This document shows, piece after piece, positions 1 to 10,129 of a stretch of 64,000 nt of DNA; position 1 is the first letter of the stretch, and each line of letters starts with the position of its first letter. Source of the stretch: Trifolium pratense (taxonomy: Eukaryota; Streptophyta; Magnoliopsida; Fabales; Fabaceae); the NCBI RefSeq assembly GCF_020283565.1, contig NC_060059.1:38122338-38186337 (forward strand). Reading direction: 5' to 3'. The notes beneath the pieces are model-generated. The model was not told where the DNA came from. It was given only the letters and a program-made list of their open reading frames with translations, and did no database searches. The position numbers were made by a program, and so were the translations under genes.

Positions 1-1
1 T

Positions 2-94
2 GGTTCAATTGCCTTTGTGCTCACCACAGTTCTTTTGCATACAATATTTACTGTGGTTGCCATTTTTATGCAGAAAGAATATGAGGGGATATAA
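2..94 (+). CDS. C-terminal end of an unidentified membrane protein (partial)
   Basis: An open frame enters from the left edge and stops at TAA 92-94, giving 30 residues. They are almost all hydrophobic (two short stretches rich in V, L, T, I and F) and end in a charged tail, QKEYEGI. This looks like a last transmembrane helix plus a short cytosolic tail. No family can be named from so little sequence. The gene would be on the plus strand and converge on the bL33 gene to its right. The splice acceptor or the rest of the exon lies outside the window. It could be a chance open frame; the amino-acid composition is the only support. Confidence 0.4.
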   Translation, partial: GSIAFVLTTVLLHTIFTVVAIFMQKEYEGI

Positions 95-708
95 TAGCAC
101 TATTTATCAGTATTCAGTAGTACCAGAATAATGAATTTGGCTAATATGATATTATACATGAGGTTTTACACACATATATAAGATATATAAGGTACGAATA
201 TAATAGTCTTATATGTGAGAAATGAAAAGGTGCATGTAATTTGTTGATTTTCAAGGGGAAACAAATTGTGTGCAAGAGAATAAACAGCAATACATGAGGC
301 AATGGTATTTTCATGTTCCTTGAATGTTGCCTTATTTGGGGGGTGGGGGCTGTTGATGAAAGAAGTTCCAGGTTGGGTAAAATAGAAAAGATTAAAGTAT
401 TAATATAGAAAATATCATGTGTGACACTATATACATTTTTTCCCTTTAAAATAGTATAATTTTCTATATTAGGACAATGGCAAAGGCACCAAGGGCTTCC
501 TTGAGAAAGAGTGATGCTTTGGGAAATAGTGTAAAAATGGCAGAATAAGAGACCAGACAGTGAAATACATACGAGTTCATGATACCAACATAGAGTACTA
601 AATAATACCAACAATCAGTCAAAAAAAAATATAACAGAACCATAAACAATAAAAGCAGTACAGGATTGTTACATTACATCGGAAGGAAGCGATGAAAGGT
701 GACCTATC
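95..708. other. Intergenic, convergent 3' flanks
   Basis: AT-rich sequence between the partial gene on the left and the stop codon of bL33. It probably holds both 3' UTRs. Open frames on the minus strand here have no recognisable protein character, and no repeat stands out. Confidence 0.5.
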
Positions 709-882
709 TCACTTCATTTTAGCCTCTGTAAACAGAACATGACGATTAACTCTGGGATCATACTTTCGGAACTCAAGTTTCTCTGTAAACTGTCTTGGTT
801 TCCTCTTAACATAGAAGAATCCAGTTCCAGCAGCAGATACAAGTTTTACAAACATCTGAGCCTTCTTCTTCGCGCTACCCAT
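709..882 (-). CDS. RPL33: Ribosomal protein bL33 (organellar type, probably mitochondrial 39S/50S L33)
   Basis: A single coding exon encodes a complete 57-residue protein beginning [11 protein letters not shown] and ending FTEAKMK. Small basic L33 proteins of this length sit near the E site of the large subunit of bacterial-type ribosomes. The middle contains the family hallmark [15 protein letters not shown], followed by [15 protein letters not shown]. There are no zinc-binding cysteine pairs, so this is the cysteine-free form. The sequence resembles the nuclear-encoded plant L33 assigned to mitochondria rather than the plastid-encoded rpl33. No long targeting presequence is present; short L33 proteins may be imported without one (inference). 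A 5' UTR intron lies just upstream (889-1066), with donor GTGAGT and acceptor CCTAG. Confidence 0.93.
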   Translation of the reverse strand: MGSAKKKAQMFVKLVSAAGTGFFYVKRKPRQFTEKLEFRKYDPRVNRHVLFTEAKMK

Positions 883-1066
883 TTCTTACTAGGAAAAAAA
901 AAAAAAGCAAATGAATTATATAAAATCAATGTGCATTTTGAGGTCCAAAATATATACGAATACAGTTTACAACATAATTGTTTTGTCAAAAAAAAAAAAC
1001 ATAATTGTTGTACCACTGTGATTTTGACAAATCACAGTTTACGAAATAAATTAAAAATGTACTCAC

Positions 1067-1180
1067 AGTTTCAGGTGGAAGACGAACAGCTCCGGCTGAT
1101 TTCCCGGCTAGCTTTTGGTTTTCCGGCGAGTTGATTTCAGACGAACTGGGTTTCTTCGTTGGAGACTTGTATAGGGTTTT
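1067..1180 (-). promoter_or_regulatory. 5' UTR exon of bL33 gene with telo-box
   Basis: On the minus strand this stretch ends at a consensus donor (exon end 1067, then GTGAGT) and is spliced to six UTR bases before the ATG. Its 5' part carries AAACCCTAT (1171-1179), a telo-box. In plants this motif is typical near transcription starts of ribosomal-protein and ribosome-biogenesis genes. The exact start site is not visible. Helitron sequence begins at 1193, only 14 bases upstream of the telo-box. Confidence 0.6.
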
Positions 1181-1192
1181 AATTTGTTTAAA

Positions 1193-2430
1193 TCTTTTAT
1201 ATTATAAGCTTGTATACACAAGCAAACTCTAAACCCTAATTTGTTTTCCCTGTTTTCCCTCTATTTTATCTTGCAATTTTTATTAAAAAATAATACAATT
1301 TTGTCTTGACTAGGATTCGAACCCGCAACCCTTCAATGCAAGCCAATATTTCCAACCATTATGGCAAGTATACCAATTGTGATTAAAATTATGTGCAATA
1401 ATTGATAAGCACCATCAATTTTAAAAGTATATCATATCAAAATTATTGTTGACTATATTATTCATCACGAAATATTTTTATGTCTTTCCTGATCAAAGAT
1501 TTTTTTTCTACCGGATCATAAATTTAGAGAATAATTATCATGTGAGATTTGGAAAGTTATTATCACGTGTAATTTGGAAAGTTATTATCAAACTCAATTC
1601 TACTAAATCAATTTTTTTTGCAATACAACCAAACACAACCATAGTCATGTCACTAATCACATTCATTATTTTGTTTTTAATATTGCAGATTTAATATTAA
1701 CCGATGATCAATAGATATAATATGCACTAGCAGACCAATTGTGATTTAAATTATGTCCACAAAGTGTTAAGCTCCATCAACTTTCATAGGAAAGATTTCA
1801 TACGACAATTAAGCACCATCAATTTTCATTGCACAATTTAAACAATTAAAAACCGATAATCTCTTATATTATAAGCTTGCTAACATAAGCTAACCCTAAA
1901 CCAAATTTTTTTCCCCTCATTTTCTCTTTCTTTTTATTGCAGCTTTATATTAAAAATATACAGATTTGTCATCGAACCTGCATCTCTTACTTACAATAAA
2001 ACCTTTCAACCGCTAAAACATGTGCTTCAATTATGAAAGAATTTAGGAATCCTAATATGTTAACCCTGTTTTTCAATAAATTTGAACGGCGGAATTAATC
2101 ACAATTTTTATTTATTTATGGATGTCTACTTAAGTTTACGTTCTTGATTACATCTTTAATTTTTTTTTTTTAACCTTTAATTATCATCAATTTTTTAACC
2201 TTTAGTTATCAGCAATTTTTTTTAATAAGTAAACAAAACGATGGGGTTCAAAAATTATTTAAAAAATATATAAAATATAAAATAAGCACATAAACAATAT
2301 AGAATAATTAGTCCATGAAATTCCCTATACTACTCTTATTGAAAATGCTCTTAGAATTTTTGTATTTTATTTTTTATTGTTACATATTACACCTAATTAG
2401 ACCCATGCACCGCATGGGTCAAAGTTCTAG
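1193..2430 (+). mobile_element. Non-autonomous Helitron with two 5' termini
   Basis: The 3' end is textbook Helitron: a 9-bp stem with a 3-base loop (GACCCATGC acc GCATGGGTC, 2400-2420), then aaagtt and CTAG (2427-2430), followed by T. Two 5' ends of the same type are present, TCTTTTATATTATAAGCTTG at 1193 and TCTCTTATATTATAAGCTTG at 1860. Each follows an A, as expected for insertion into AT. About 150 bp after the two 5' ends are diverged copies of each other. An AATTGTGATT-AAATTATGT word recurs near 1375 and 1738. The simplest element is 1860-2430; 1193-1859 is either an older copy that lost its 3' end or an extra 5' terminus. No Rep/helicase coding sequence is present. Confidence 0.75.
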
Positions 2431-2489
2431 TTAAATGAAATAACAAAATGTTTTAATTTGGACTGGGCTTACATTTGTATGAGAAGGGA

Positions 2490-3644
2490 TTGGCTTAAGG
2501 AAATTTTTTTTACTACCCCAACATTTAACTATTTATCCCTACAAAAAAACTCAATATTTCCATTATACCCTTTTTATTATTTTACTTCATCCCTACATTT
2601 GAGCAAAGTTACATACTGAAAAACTCAAAAAAAATGAGTTTTCATGTTTAGCCACGGTTTTTTTGAGTTTTCATGTTTAGCCACGGTCACGGTTAAACCG
2701 TGGCTAAACTGGAAAATTTCGGAATGGTTTAGTGAAGTTTTCCGGTAAGAAAATTGCAAACCAGAACAATTATAAAAAAAAATTTCGGTAAAGAGTTAGC
2801 CACGATTTACCCGTGACTAAATATAGAATCTGGAAATCTCCACAAGAACCATAAATTCATCGTTTGTTTCTGGGTTCGAAAAATAAGAAGTCAATGGTTG
2901 ACCCTTTTTTGGTTGAGGCTCTTCAGAACTCCCGTCATCATCTTACAAATTATAATCTTCTTAAAAATCTTATCTTTGAATCTTTATTTTTGATTTTAAA
3001 TTGTGGATTTTTTCTTTTTTGGTTAGTTATGTGTTGATGTTTCATGGGTTTGCTTCAAAATTGCTCCTTTAGTTCGATTTAGCTTTGACCCTTTTTTATT
3101 TTTAATTGATTCTGTTATTGGTTGTATAGATTTTGTATCAAGGTTTTGATTTGAATTACAAAATGAGTTTTTTAATCATCATGTCAGATCAGGAATGATT
3201 GTTTTGTTGTGATGGTTTTGAGACTCTTAATTTTGATGCGTAACGTTTGAGTTATTTGTTCTTGTTGAGATGAAATCTTCAGCTTCTATATTTCTTCAGA
3301 AATTATCATTTTTGATTCATTTCTTTGATTTGCATATTCTATATTTAGCCACGGTTAAATCGTGGCTAAAACTTTACCGAAAAACTTTTGTTTATAATTG
3401 TTCCTGTTTGCAATTTTCTTATCGGAAAACTTCATTAAACCATTTCGAAATTTTCCAGTTTAGCCACGGTTTAACCGTGGCTACACATCAAAACTCTTTT
3501 TTTTTTAAAAAATTTTTCAGTATGTAACTTTGCTCAAATGTAGGGGTGAAGTAAAATAATAAAAAGGTTATAAAGGGAATATTGAGTTTTCTGTAGGAGT
3601 GAAGAGTTAAATGTTGGGGTAGGAAAAAAAAATTGTTGGCTTAA
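2490..3644. mobile_element. Mutator-like element with long TIRs and 9-bp TSD
   Basis: A 9-bp direct repeat TTGGCTTAA (2490-2498 and 3636-3644) flanks an element of 1,137 bp. Its ends are long imperfect inverted repeats of about 300 bp, 2499-2825 against 3340-3635. They share the outer CTACCCCAACATTTAACT, an internal GTTACATACTGAAAAA-type block and a palindrome around TTTAGCCACGGTTTAACC. A 9-bp duplication with long TIRs is the signature of MULEs. There is no transposase, so it is non-autonomous. The unique interior (about 2826-3339) looks like a plant 5' UTR and intron (T-rich, GATTTTGATT-type), so a captured gene fragment (Pack-MULE) is possible but unproven. Confidence 0.85.
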
Positions 3645-3931
3645 ATATCATAATTAAATAAGTTTGAAAATTGTTCTTTAGGCCCCCGCATTCCTATCAT
3701 TCCCCTAAAAAATTCAAAAATATTCCTGAGTTGATTAAAATATTCTTAAAATATTATAAATATTAATATAAAAAATCATTCAAAATGTGAAAGTACGCAG
3801 AGTTGATTAAAAAGTATGGATCAAAAGTTGTGACAGAAAATATTTGATAACTAAAAGTTGCTAAATTTTTTTATATGGAGTAAAAATAAAATTCAAAATA
3901 TTTATAGAGGAAAAAAAACAAGAAAAATGAT

Positions 3932-4091
3932 TATACACTGACAGTGTAAAATTATTTTACACCATCAACCAATCACAACAATATTTTTCGTCACGTCACT
4001 CCACTTAACCTTATCTTTTTAACATGACATGGAAGATTGAATTATTTTAATTGATTGTTTGTGTAAAATTAAATTACACCGACGACGCGTA
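3932..4091. mobile_element. MITE of the TACACTGACAGTGTAAAA family
   Basis: The left end reads TACACTGACAGTGTAAAA and the right end TGTGTAAAATTAAATTACAC, imperfect inverted repeats around an AT-rich core containing CAATCACAAC/GATTGTTTG. A related piece is found at about 44895-45032. It sits about 190 bp before the V-ATPase start codon, so it is in or next to that promoter. Confidence 0.5.
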
Positions 4092-4284
4092 TTCATTAGA
4101 CTAAAAAAATATATATCCATTTTCCAACTTTTAGCAAAAGTGTAATTTACCCTAAAAAAAAAAAAAAAACCATTTTCCAACTTTTCTTTTAAACGAAAAA
4201 CGACACTGCGATTCTAATCTTTCTCTTCCAGTACGTGGTTAACATAACGAACCTCCGAGATCCGATCCCAATCGTTTCATCACC

Positions 4285-7200
4285 ATGTCTAGCTCTGCAA
4301 TCATTGCGGCGCATTCTAGCTCTTGGGCTGCAGCACTCGTTAGGATCTCTCCATACACCTTTTCCGCAATCGGAATCGCCGTCTCAATCGGTGTCTCCGT
4401 TCTCGGCGCTGCTTGGTAACCTCTTTTTCATCTTTTCCCGTTTCCGATTCTCCTTTTCCGTCTTCCTCACGTTTGAATTTGTATGTAATTTGTTCGGTAG
4501 GGGAATTTACATCACCGGTAGTAGCTTGATCGGTGCTGCAATCAAAGCTCCCAGAATCACTTCCAAAAATCTCATTAGGTAATCAATTTTTCTTCATTTC
4601 GTTTGGAATTTTTGTTTTGAATTTTCAATTATACTCTATTGTATGTATTATGTATTTAATTTTGGTGTTTTTTAGTATTTTTTGGTTAAATGATTTTTAT
4701 GATACTTGATAAGGTTGCTGATAGGTTTTAGAATGGTGAAATTTTCTTGTTTGGGTTGATTTGACTTAGGATTATACGGTTTTCTATTAGCTGTGTTCGG
4801 TTTTCGATAGGGAACTTATGTAGTTTAATTTTTGCTTTGATTGAGGTTTGGAATTTTGAGATGTCTTGTTAGTTTTGATGATAAAAGGGAAAGGATGATG
4901 AATTATTTGTTACATAGCTTAGAATTGTCTTGGTGATATTGATGTACTTAGTTTTCCTCGTTTAATGTGTCTGCATGGATTGTGTTTTCTTTAGTTAAAG
5001 GAAATGATAAAGTTAATGAATAGATCTTTAGTGTTGAGGAAATGGTTTAGAACTGTTGTTTGACACTGGGTCGTTATGCAAAGGTGTTACTTCATCAGTG
5101 ACTTAATTGGTGATTTATTAATGAGTCGTGCTATATATCAAAATAAAAACCACTCACAAACCTCATGACATTACACGTTTCACTTTTTAAGAATCAATGA
5201 TAAACCGTTTCGTGATAGCATGCAATTTTCTTTGTTAATAGAAAACTTTTGAAACATACCATTTTAGTTTTTTGGGTGAAGGGATTTTACTATGTATTGG
5301 GCATCTGTTTCTTGCCGATAATCAACAAAAATCTTTATTTCTCATTGATGATAAATGATAATTTGGTCTGATCTTAAGGGTACGAGTGTATGATTTCATT
5401 TTATTGATTTATATCTAATTTTTGAAAATAAAGAAGAAAAAGGAAAGATATAATATTTCTTCCACTATGTTTCATTCCCATTTTAAATTTACTTCTCACC
5501 ATTGTCATATGTGAAATCTAAAGAATACCAATGAGTTTAGAAATCAGTTAATTCTGCTTACGTTTGGCTGGAACGGCTCCTAGTGGTAGAGGAAAGGAGG
5601 AGTGATGTGGGGGAGCGAGTTTACAAACAGATTTCGGAAAGTAAAGTTCCTTCAAAGGTCATTGCTTTTTCGTGGCAACTTTTACATGATCGGATACCAA
5701 CTAGAGGTAACTTGACTTTTTGTCAAGTAATCGGTAGTGATATTTCTAGAGTGTGTTATGTGATCATATTGACGAAACGACTCTTCATCTTTTTCTTCAT
5801 TGTGAGTTTGCGCACAAAGTTTGGTCTATAGTGTGCCGTTGGCTTGGGATTGCTGTGATTATTCCTCCAAATTTATTTGTCATGTTCGATTGTTTCATCA
5901 GTGCAGATAAAACAGCAAAGTTCGGAGGGTTTATAAGTTGATTTGGCATTATGGTTAATTTGGAAGGCTAGAAATGGTTTTATTTTTGCAAATGAGTCTA
6001 GAAATGTCATGGAGGTGGTGGATGAAATTAAGTTTGTGTCATGGAAATGGGGGTTGAGTGGATTGAGGATGTTCCCTTGTCTTTTTTACGAGTGGTCCTG
6101 GGATCTGGGAGATTGTTTGAGTAGATAGCTGCCAAGTGATTTATAAGAGAGTTTTGAAATGTGGTTGCTTTTGGTCTTCTCTATTGGTAGTTACTGTGAT
6201 GATGTAGTTTTGTTGAGGGGGTATGTCTAATGCTATCGTGTTTCTTTATGATGGCTGCTGCCCTGTTGCTGTTTTTTGCATAATTAACCTGCCAATGTTA
6301 TGGTTGTAATTTTCATGTGGTGATCATCATTGGTGCTTTATTGTTGGAGTGTTCCTGTTTGTAATGTTCTTGTGTTTTTGGTGTTTTGTTGTTGGTGTCT
6401 TGATTTTAGTTTTGGTTCGACCCTGTTGTATCTAGGTGGTTTTAGTTGTGGATTTTTAGGAGGCTTTAGCTCTGATTTTATTACTTTGCTGTGCCTGTGA
6501 TTATCAGGTTTTGCTGTTATTTCACTCTTTCCCCAATGTAAATTTCAGTTTCGCCAATGTAAATTTCAGAATTGCCATTTTGAATGTCTGAATTTGAGAT
6601 AGTTTTGTATTTACAGTTATTGTCGGAATTATTGTCAGCTCAAGCAACATGACCCTCAAAAGTTTAAGGCTTGTTTGGTGTTATTTGCTTTTTGTTTTCA
6701 TTTCCTGTATTTGCTGCTTATAATTATGGTTGTCAGACGTTCGCATCTACTCATAGAATCTTATGACTTTAAAATTGTTATGTTTGAGTGCTGTGATGCT
6801 AGTGTTCTGTTTACATGTGATGTGATACATATTACGTAGTATTTACATATATTATCCTGGCACAGCAGTACTTCCAAATATAACCATTTGTGGTACTTGA
6901 TTTGACAATATGGTTCTTGATGTTTATGGCATTTCAGTGTAATCTTCTGTGAAGCTGTTGCTATATATGGTGTTATTGTGGCTATTATCCTGCAGACAAA
7001 ATTAGAAAGCGTTCCAAAAGCAAGTATCTATGAACCAGAATCTCTTAGAGCTGGATATGCAATCTTTGCTTCTGGACTTATCGTGGGCTTCGCAAATCTT
7101 GTTTGCGGGTGTGTACTTTTTTACCTGCATCTCATATATTCGCAGGAATTTATCCATCCCACTGTATGTATTCAATTATGTTTGTTGCTTGTAGGTTGTG

Positions 7201-7363
7201 TGTAGGAATAATCGGAAGCAGCTGCGCATTGTCTGATGCTCAGAACTCCTCTCTCTTTGTGAAAATTCTTGTGATCGAGATCTTCGGCAGCGCGCTTGGC
7301 CTATTTGGAGTTATTGTTGGAATTATTATGTCAGCTCAAGCAACATGGCCCTCAAAATTTTAG
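4285..7363 (+). CDS. VHA-c'': V-type H+-ATPase proteolipid subunit c''
   Basis: Four exons (4285-4415, 4501-4578, 6938-7108, 7195-7363) join to a complete 182-residue protein, the usual length for plant c''. The subunit is part of the membrane rotor (V0) of the vacuolar/endomembrane proton pump. It contains four hydrophobic helices. The first region reads [20 protein letters not shown]. The proton-carrying glutamate is in [11 protein letters not shown] (about E75, split by intron 2). A second acidic residue is in [12 protein letters not shown] (about E155). All junctions are GT-AG and keep frame. The start is the first ATG in a good context (caccATGTC) after a CT-rich leader. Intron 2 is 2.36 kb because it holds a LINE remnant and a copy of part of the last exon. 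Introns 1 and 3 are each about 85 bp. Confidence 0.95.
5567..6130 (+). mobile_element. LINE remnant (zinc-binding RT C-terminal region) in V-ATPase intron 2
   Basis: Broken open frames in the same direction read like the zf-RVT region found after reverse transcriptase in plant LINEs: [20 protein letters not shown], then out of frame [20 protein letters not shown] and [10 protein letters not shown], then [18 protein letters not shown]. The conserved W, the RIPT motif and the C-x-H...H-x-C pattern are visible. At least two frame breaks and stops show that it is dead. A T- and G-rich tail follows to roughly 6540. No clear target-site duplication was found. Confidence 0.7.
6616..6668 (+). pseudogene. 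Fragment copy of the last V-ATPase c'' exon inside its own intron
   Basis: About 53 bases match the 3' end of exon 4 (7311-7363), including GTCAGCTCAAGCAACATG and CCCTCAAAA. There are a few substitutions and a 2-base deletion, and the match ends where the real stop codon lies. The copy has no flanking splice sites that would place it in the mRNA frame. Confidence 0.75.
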
Positions 7364-8919
7364 TTGTCTTGTATCATCAGTGTGTGGGAATGCGATTACG
7401 GTAGAGCACACTATGTTTTGTGTATTGTCAGCGATTTAGTCTTCTCTGCTTATCTCTTTTGGCAGGAATGTAAAAACCAACATGATAGCTTGCATCCGTT
7501 ACAACCGTAGGCTGTATTATCTATCTACCAATGAGTTGTTATAGAAGGGCCTCTATGTCAGATATATCAGTCTGTTGATTGAATTTTAGTATTTTTGAAA
7601 GTACTAAATCATCGATGTTTATTCATTTATAAATAAAAATGTGAATTTATTTGGGTTCGGCAATAAAGTCGATACTTGAGAGATGTACTAATGAAGTTAA
7701 TTTCTTTTGATTAAGAAGCATATGATCATCAATGTTCAGATTGGATTCTTCTATCCATTTATGATTAATTTATTGTAAGTTTGTAAATGTCTTCTTTTGG
7801 TAGACTTAGTTTAAATTCCTCCCCCTTCCCTCTGTATTCACACGCCCAACTTTGTGTGAGCTTTTTTTTTTTATCATCATTTTTAGTCTCACCAATGGTT
7901 GTAAAAAATAAAAAGAAGTGCCAATGGATGTTGCCTAAAAATGATAAAAACTCAATAATGTATCTACTTTTCAAGGTAATGAACTGTCAAAGTGTTTTAT
8001 ATTTCTTATTATTGTTTTCAAACTCTTTTTGATGTTTACTCCCATCTAATTTTTATATAGTGACTGAAAATGAATATTCTCAAGAAATAAATATTTTAAG
8101 GATTGGATCTGAGTTTTATTCCAATGAGAAGGGGTTTCCTTCCTCTAGTTTCACTAAGAAAGCTAGAAAATGATTTGCTGATACATTAAATGTACATGTA
8201 TTTTTATTTTTTTAATTACAAAATGTACATGTATTTGAATTCATTTTCAAATCATCTTTTCTCATTCTGCTATATGCTTACCTTAAATTGTTTAGGTGAT
8301 TATCTTTTTATTTAGATTTAACCGGCATGTCATTCATGTTGAGTAAAATATCATCTCTTTTTTTACTCCATTTCCCTTTACTTTCCTTCATTACACTTTC
8401 TTTCTACTAACAAGAGTACAAAAGTGATTATTTTTCAACAAGTACTTTTTATTTTCATAAAGTAATTTGAAGCAAAATACTGTGTTTACTTTACTTACTC
8501 CAATCCTACTTTAGGTAAGTTCAAGAATTTATCTGGAATTATCTCATTACAGAAGAACTGCCCTTAGTTGGGGTACACTTATAAAAAAGTAATTTATGTC
8601 ATTGTCATTACTCATTAACTTTTTTTCTAATCATATTCATTACTTGTTTTTAATTCATTTTAAATGAATTCCCAAAAATTAATTAACATTTCCCCTTATA
8701 CTCTTAAGCTCATGGTCATACTCATGGTTAACAACTTGACATCACAAACTTCATGGTTTGCATGTGGTCAAAGTTCAAACTATCACTGAAATAACTTACT
8801 GTACTATGAAAATACATGCATGTTTCATTCAACATAAAAAAATCGTTAACATCTCATGATATGTTCTGTCCTTATCCATAGCAAACTCACAGAAAACTAA
8901 CACTCACTAAGTATGTGTG
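7364..8919. other. 3' UTR of V-ATPase c'' and gene-free AT-rich spacer
   Basis: The first 300 bases are probably the 3' UTR (TGTTTATTCATTTATAAATAAA near 7615-7640 could supply poly(A) signals). The rest is AT-rich, with an imperfect repeat of AAATGTACATGTATTT at 8187-8235. No coding character was seen on either strand. Confidence 0.5.
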
Positions 8920-8927
8920 TATAAATA
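8920..8927 (+). promoter_or_regulatory. TATA box before a truncated gene start
   Basis: TATAAATA stands 45 bases before an ATG, with a purine-rich leader of plant-promoter type between them. The spacing suits a start site near 8955. The gene it once served is cut off at 9055-9061. Confidence 0.45.
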
Positions 8928-8971
8928 CAAACCAATGAAGTTTAAACAAAGAAGGAAAAAAAATAATAAAC

Positions 8972-9061
8972 ATGGGTGAAATATGCGGTCTAATTGCTTC
9001 AAAGCTAGCTAGCATATTCTTTATGTGGGATATGATTGGAGAGTTTGATCCAAACACTTAG
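8972..9061 (+). pseudogene. First-exon fragment, possibly a BCS1-type AAA-ATPase N-terminus
   Basis: The 29-codon frame starts MGEICGLIASKLASIFFMW and ends at TAG 9059-9061. A short MGE...ASxxASIxFxW start resembles the N-terminal anchor of plant mitochondrial-type AAA-ATPases (ASD/OM66 group). This is recall from a short match, so it is uncertain. The stop codon lies inside CACTTAG, the word at which the tandem duplication begins. The reading frame is therefore probably a real gene start cut by that rearrangement. The rest of the protein (AAA domain, Walker motifs) is not found in the window. Confidence 0.35.
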
Positions 9062-10129
9062 AAGCTCTGTGGAAGAGGCAGAGATGAAAGCTGAAAAAGA
9101 AGGGAGTAGAGCCAGGCAAGAATCACACGGAAAGGTTTCACCGGAGACAGAAGATGCTGAGACGGTGATCTGATCGATGCTTAGATTAGAGTCTTATTAA
9201 ATAAAACAGTAGTATCAAATATCTATTTATATGCTTACATTAGAGTCTTATTTTACATTATTATAGTTAGATAATTAATATGTTTAATTTAAAACATTGT
9301 TATGCTGAATTACAAACTCAATGTTTGTACTCCAGACAATATAATAAAGTAGGTTGAATATTTAATATTAAAATATGCACAACAATGTTAGAATTACAAA
9401 ATAAAATTAAAAAAAATAGTTTGTAGTGCAAGTTTTATGTGTGAGCTTTTGAATATTTGTTATATCTGGTACTGAAAAATATTTACTGTTCTTCTCAGAG
9501 AACATTAGCATACTATTTTGTTTAACAATGTTGTGTTTGTCCTTGGTATTATAACCACTGAAAACAAGGGTGTGTGCTAACTAATAGTTAGTTCTACGAA
9601 ACAAGGAAACATGAATGTGTTGAGTTTTGAGGCGTGCATATTCATTTTCTTCTTAATTTTGTCGAATCGACTCTGATCACTATCCAATCTGTTAGAACGA
9701 GGACCGTAAACTTCTACTTTTGGAAGGCGACATCTGTCATTGTTGGAGTGTGGAAAAATTCTCTAAGTACCGGTCAACTATGGACTCCATAAACTCTCTA
9801 AACAAATCTGTCAATTTTAATATGTAATATTGAGTCATTCAACATTTGGTTCATCAAAATTGTATGAGCCGAGCAGTTTAGTCTCTCAAATTTAAGAAAT
9901 AGCAGACTAGTCCTTTAAATTAAAGAACATAAATAATTTTAGTCTTTGCGCCAAAGTATTATTTTAGCAAACATCCATTAACACCAACAAACAGTATTTA
10001 AATACATGAAAACAAGCATAAAACCTATAAATTTGTGATGCTAATTTTGGAAAAAAGACTAAATCGATTGATGTTGTTCGATTTAAGGGACTAAAATTTG
10101 AGGGAGTAAATTGACATACCCTTACAATT

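Noticed and set aside
1308..1345. tRNA-like B box (reverse strand GGTTGCGGGTTCGAATCC) inside the Helitron
   Set aside because: No A box, acceptor stem or cloverleaf could be traced, and the second Helitron arm has a decayed version of it. It is not a tRNA gene.
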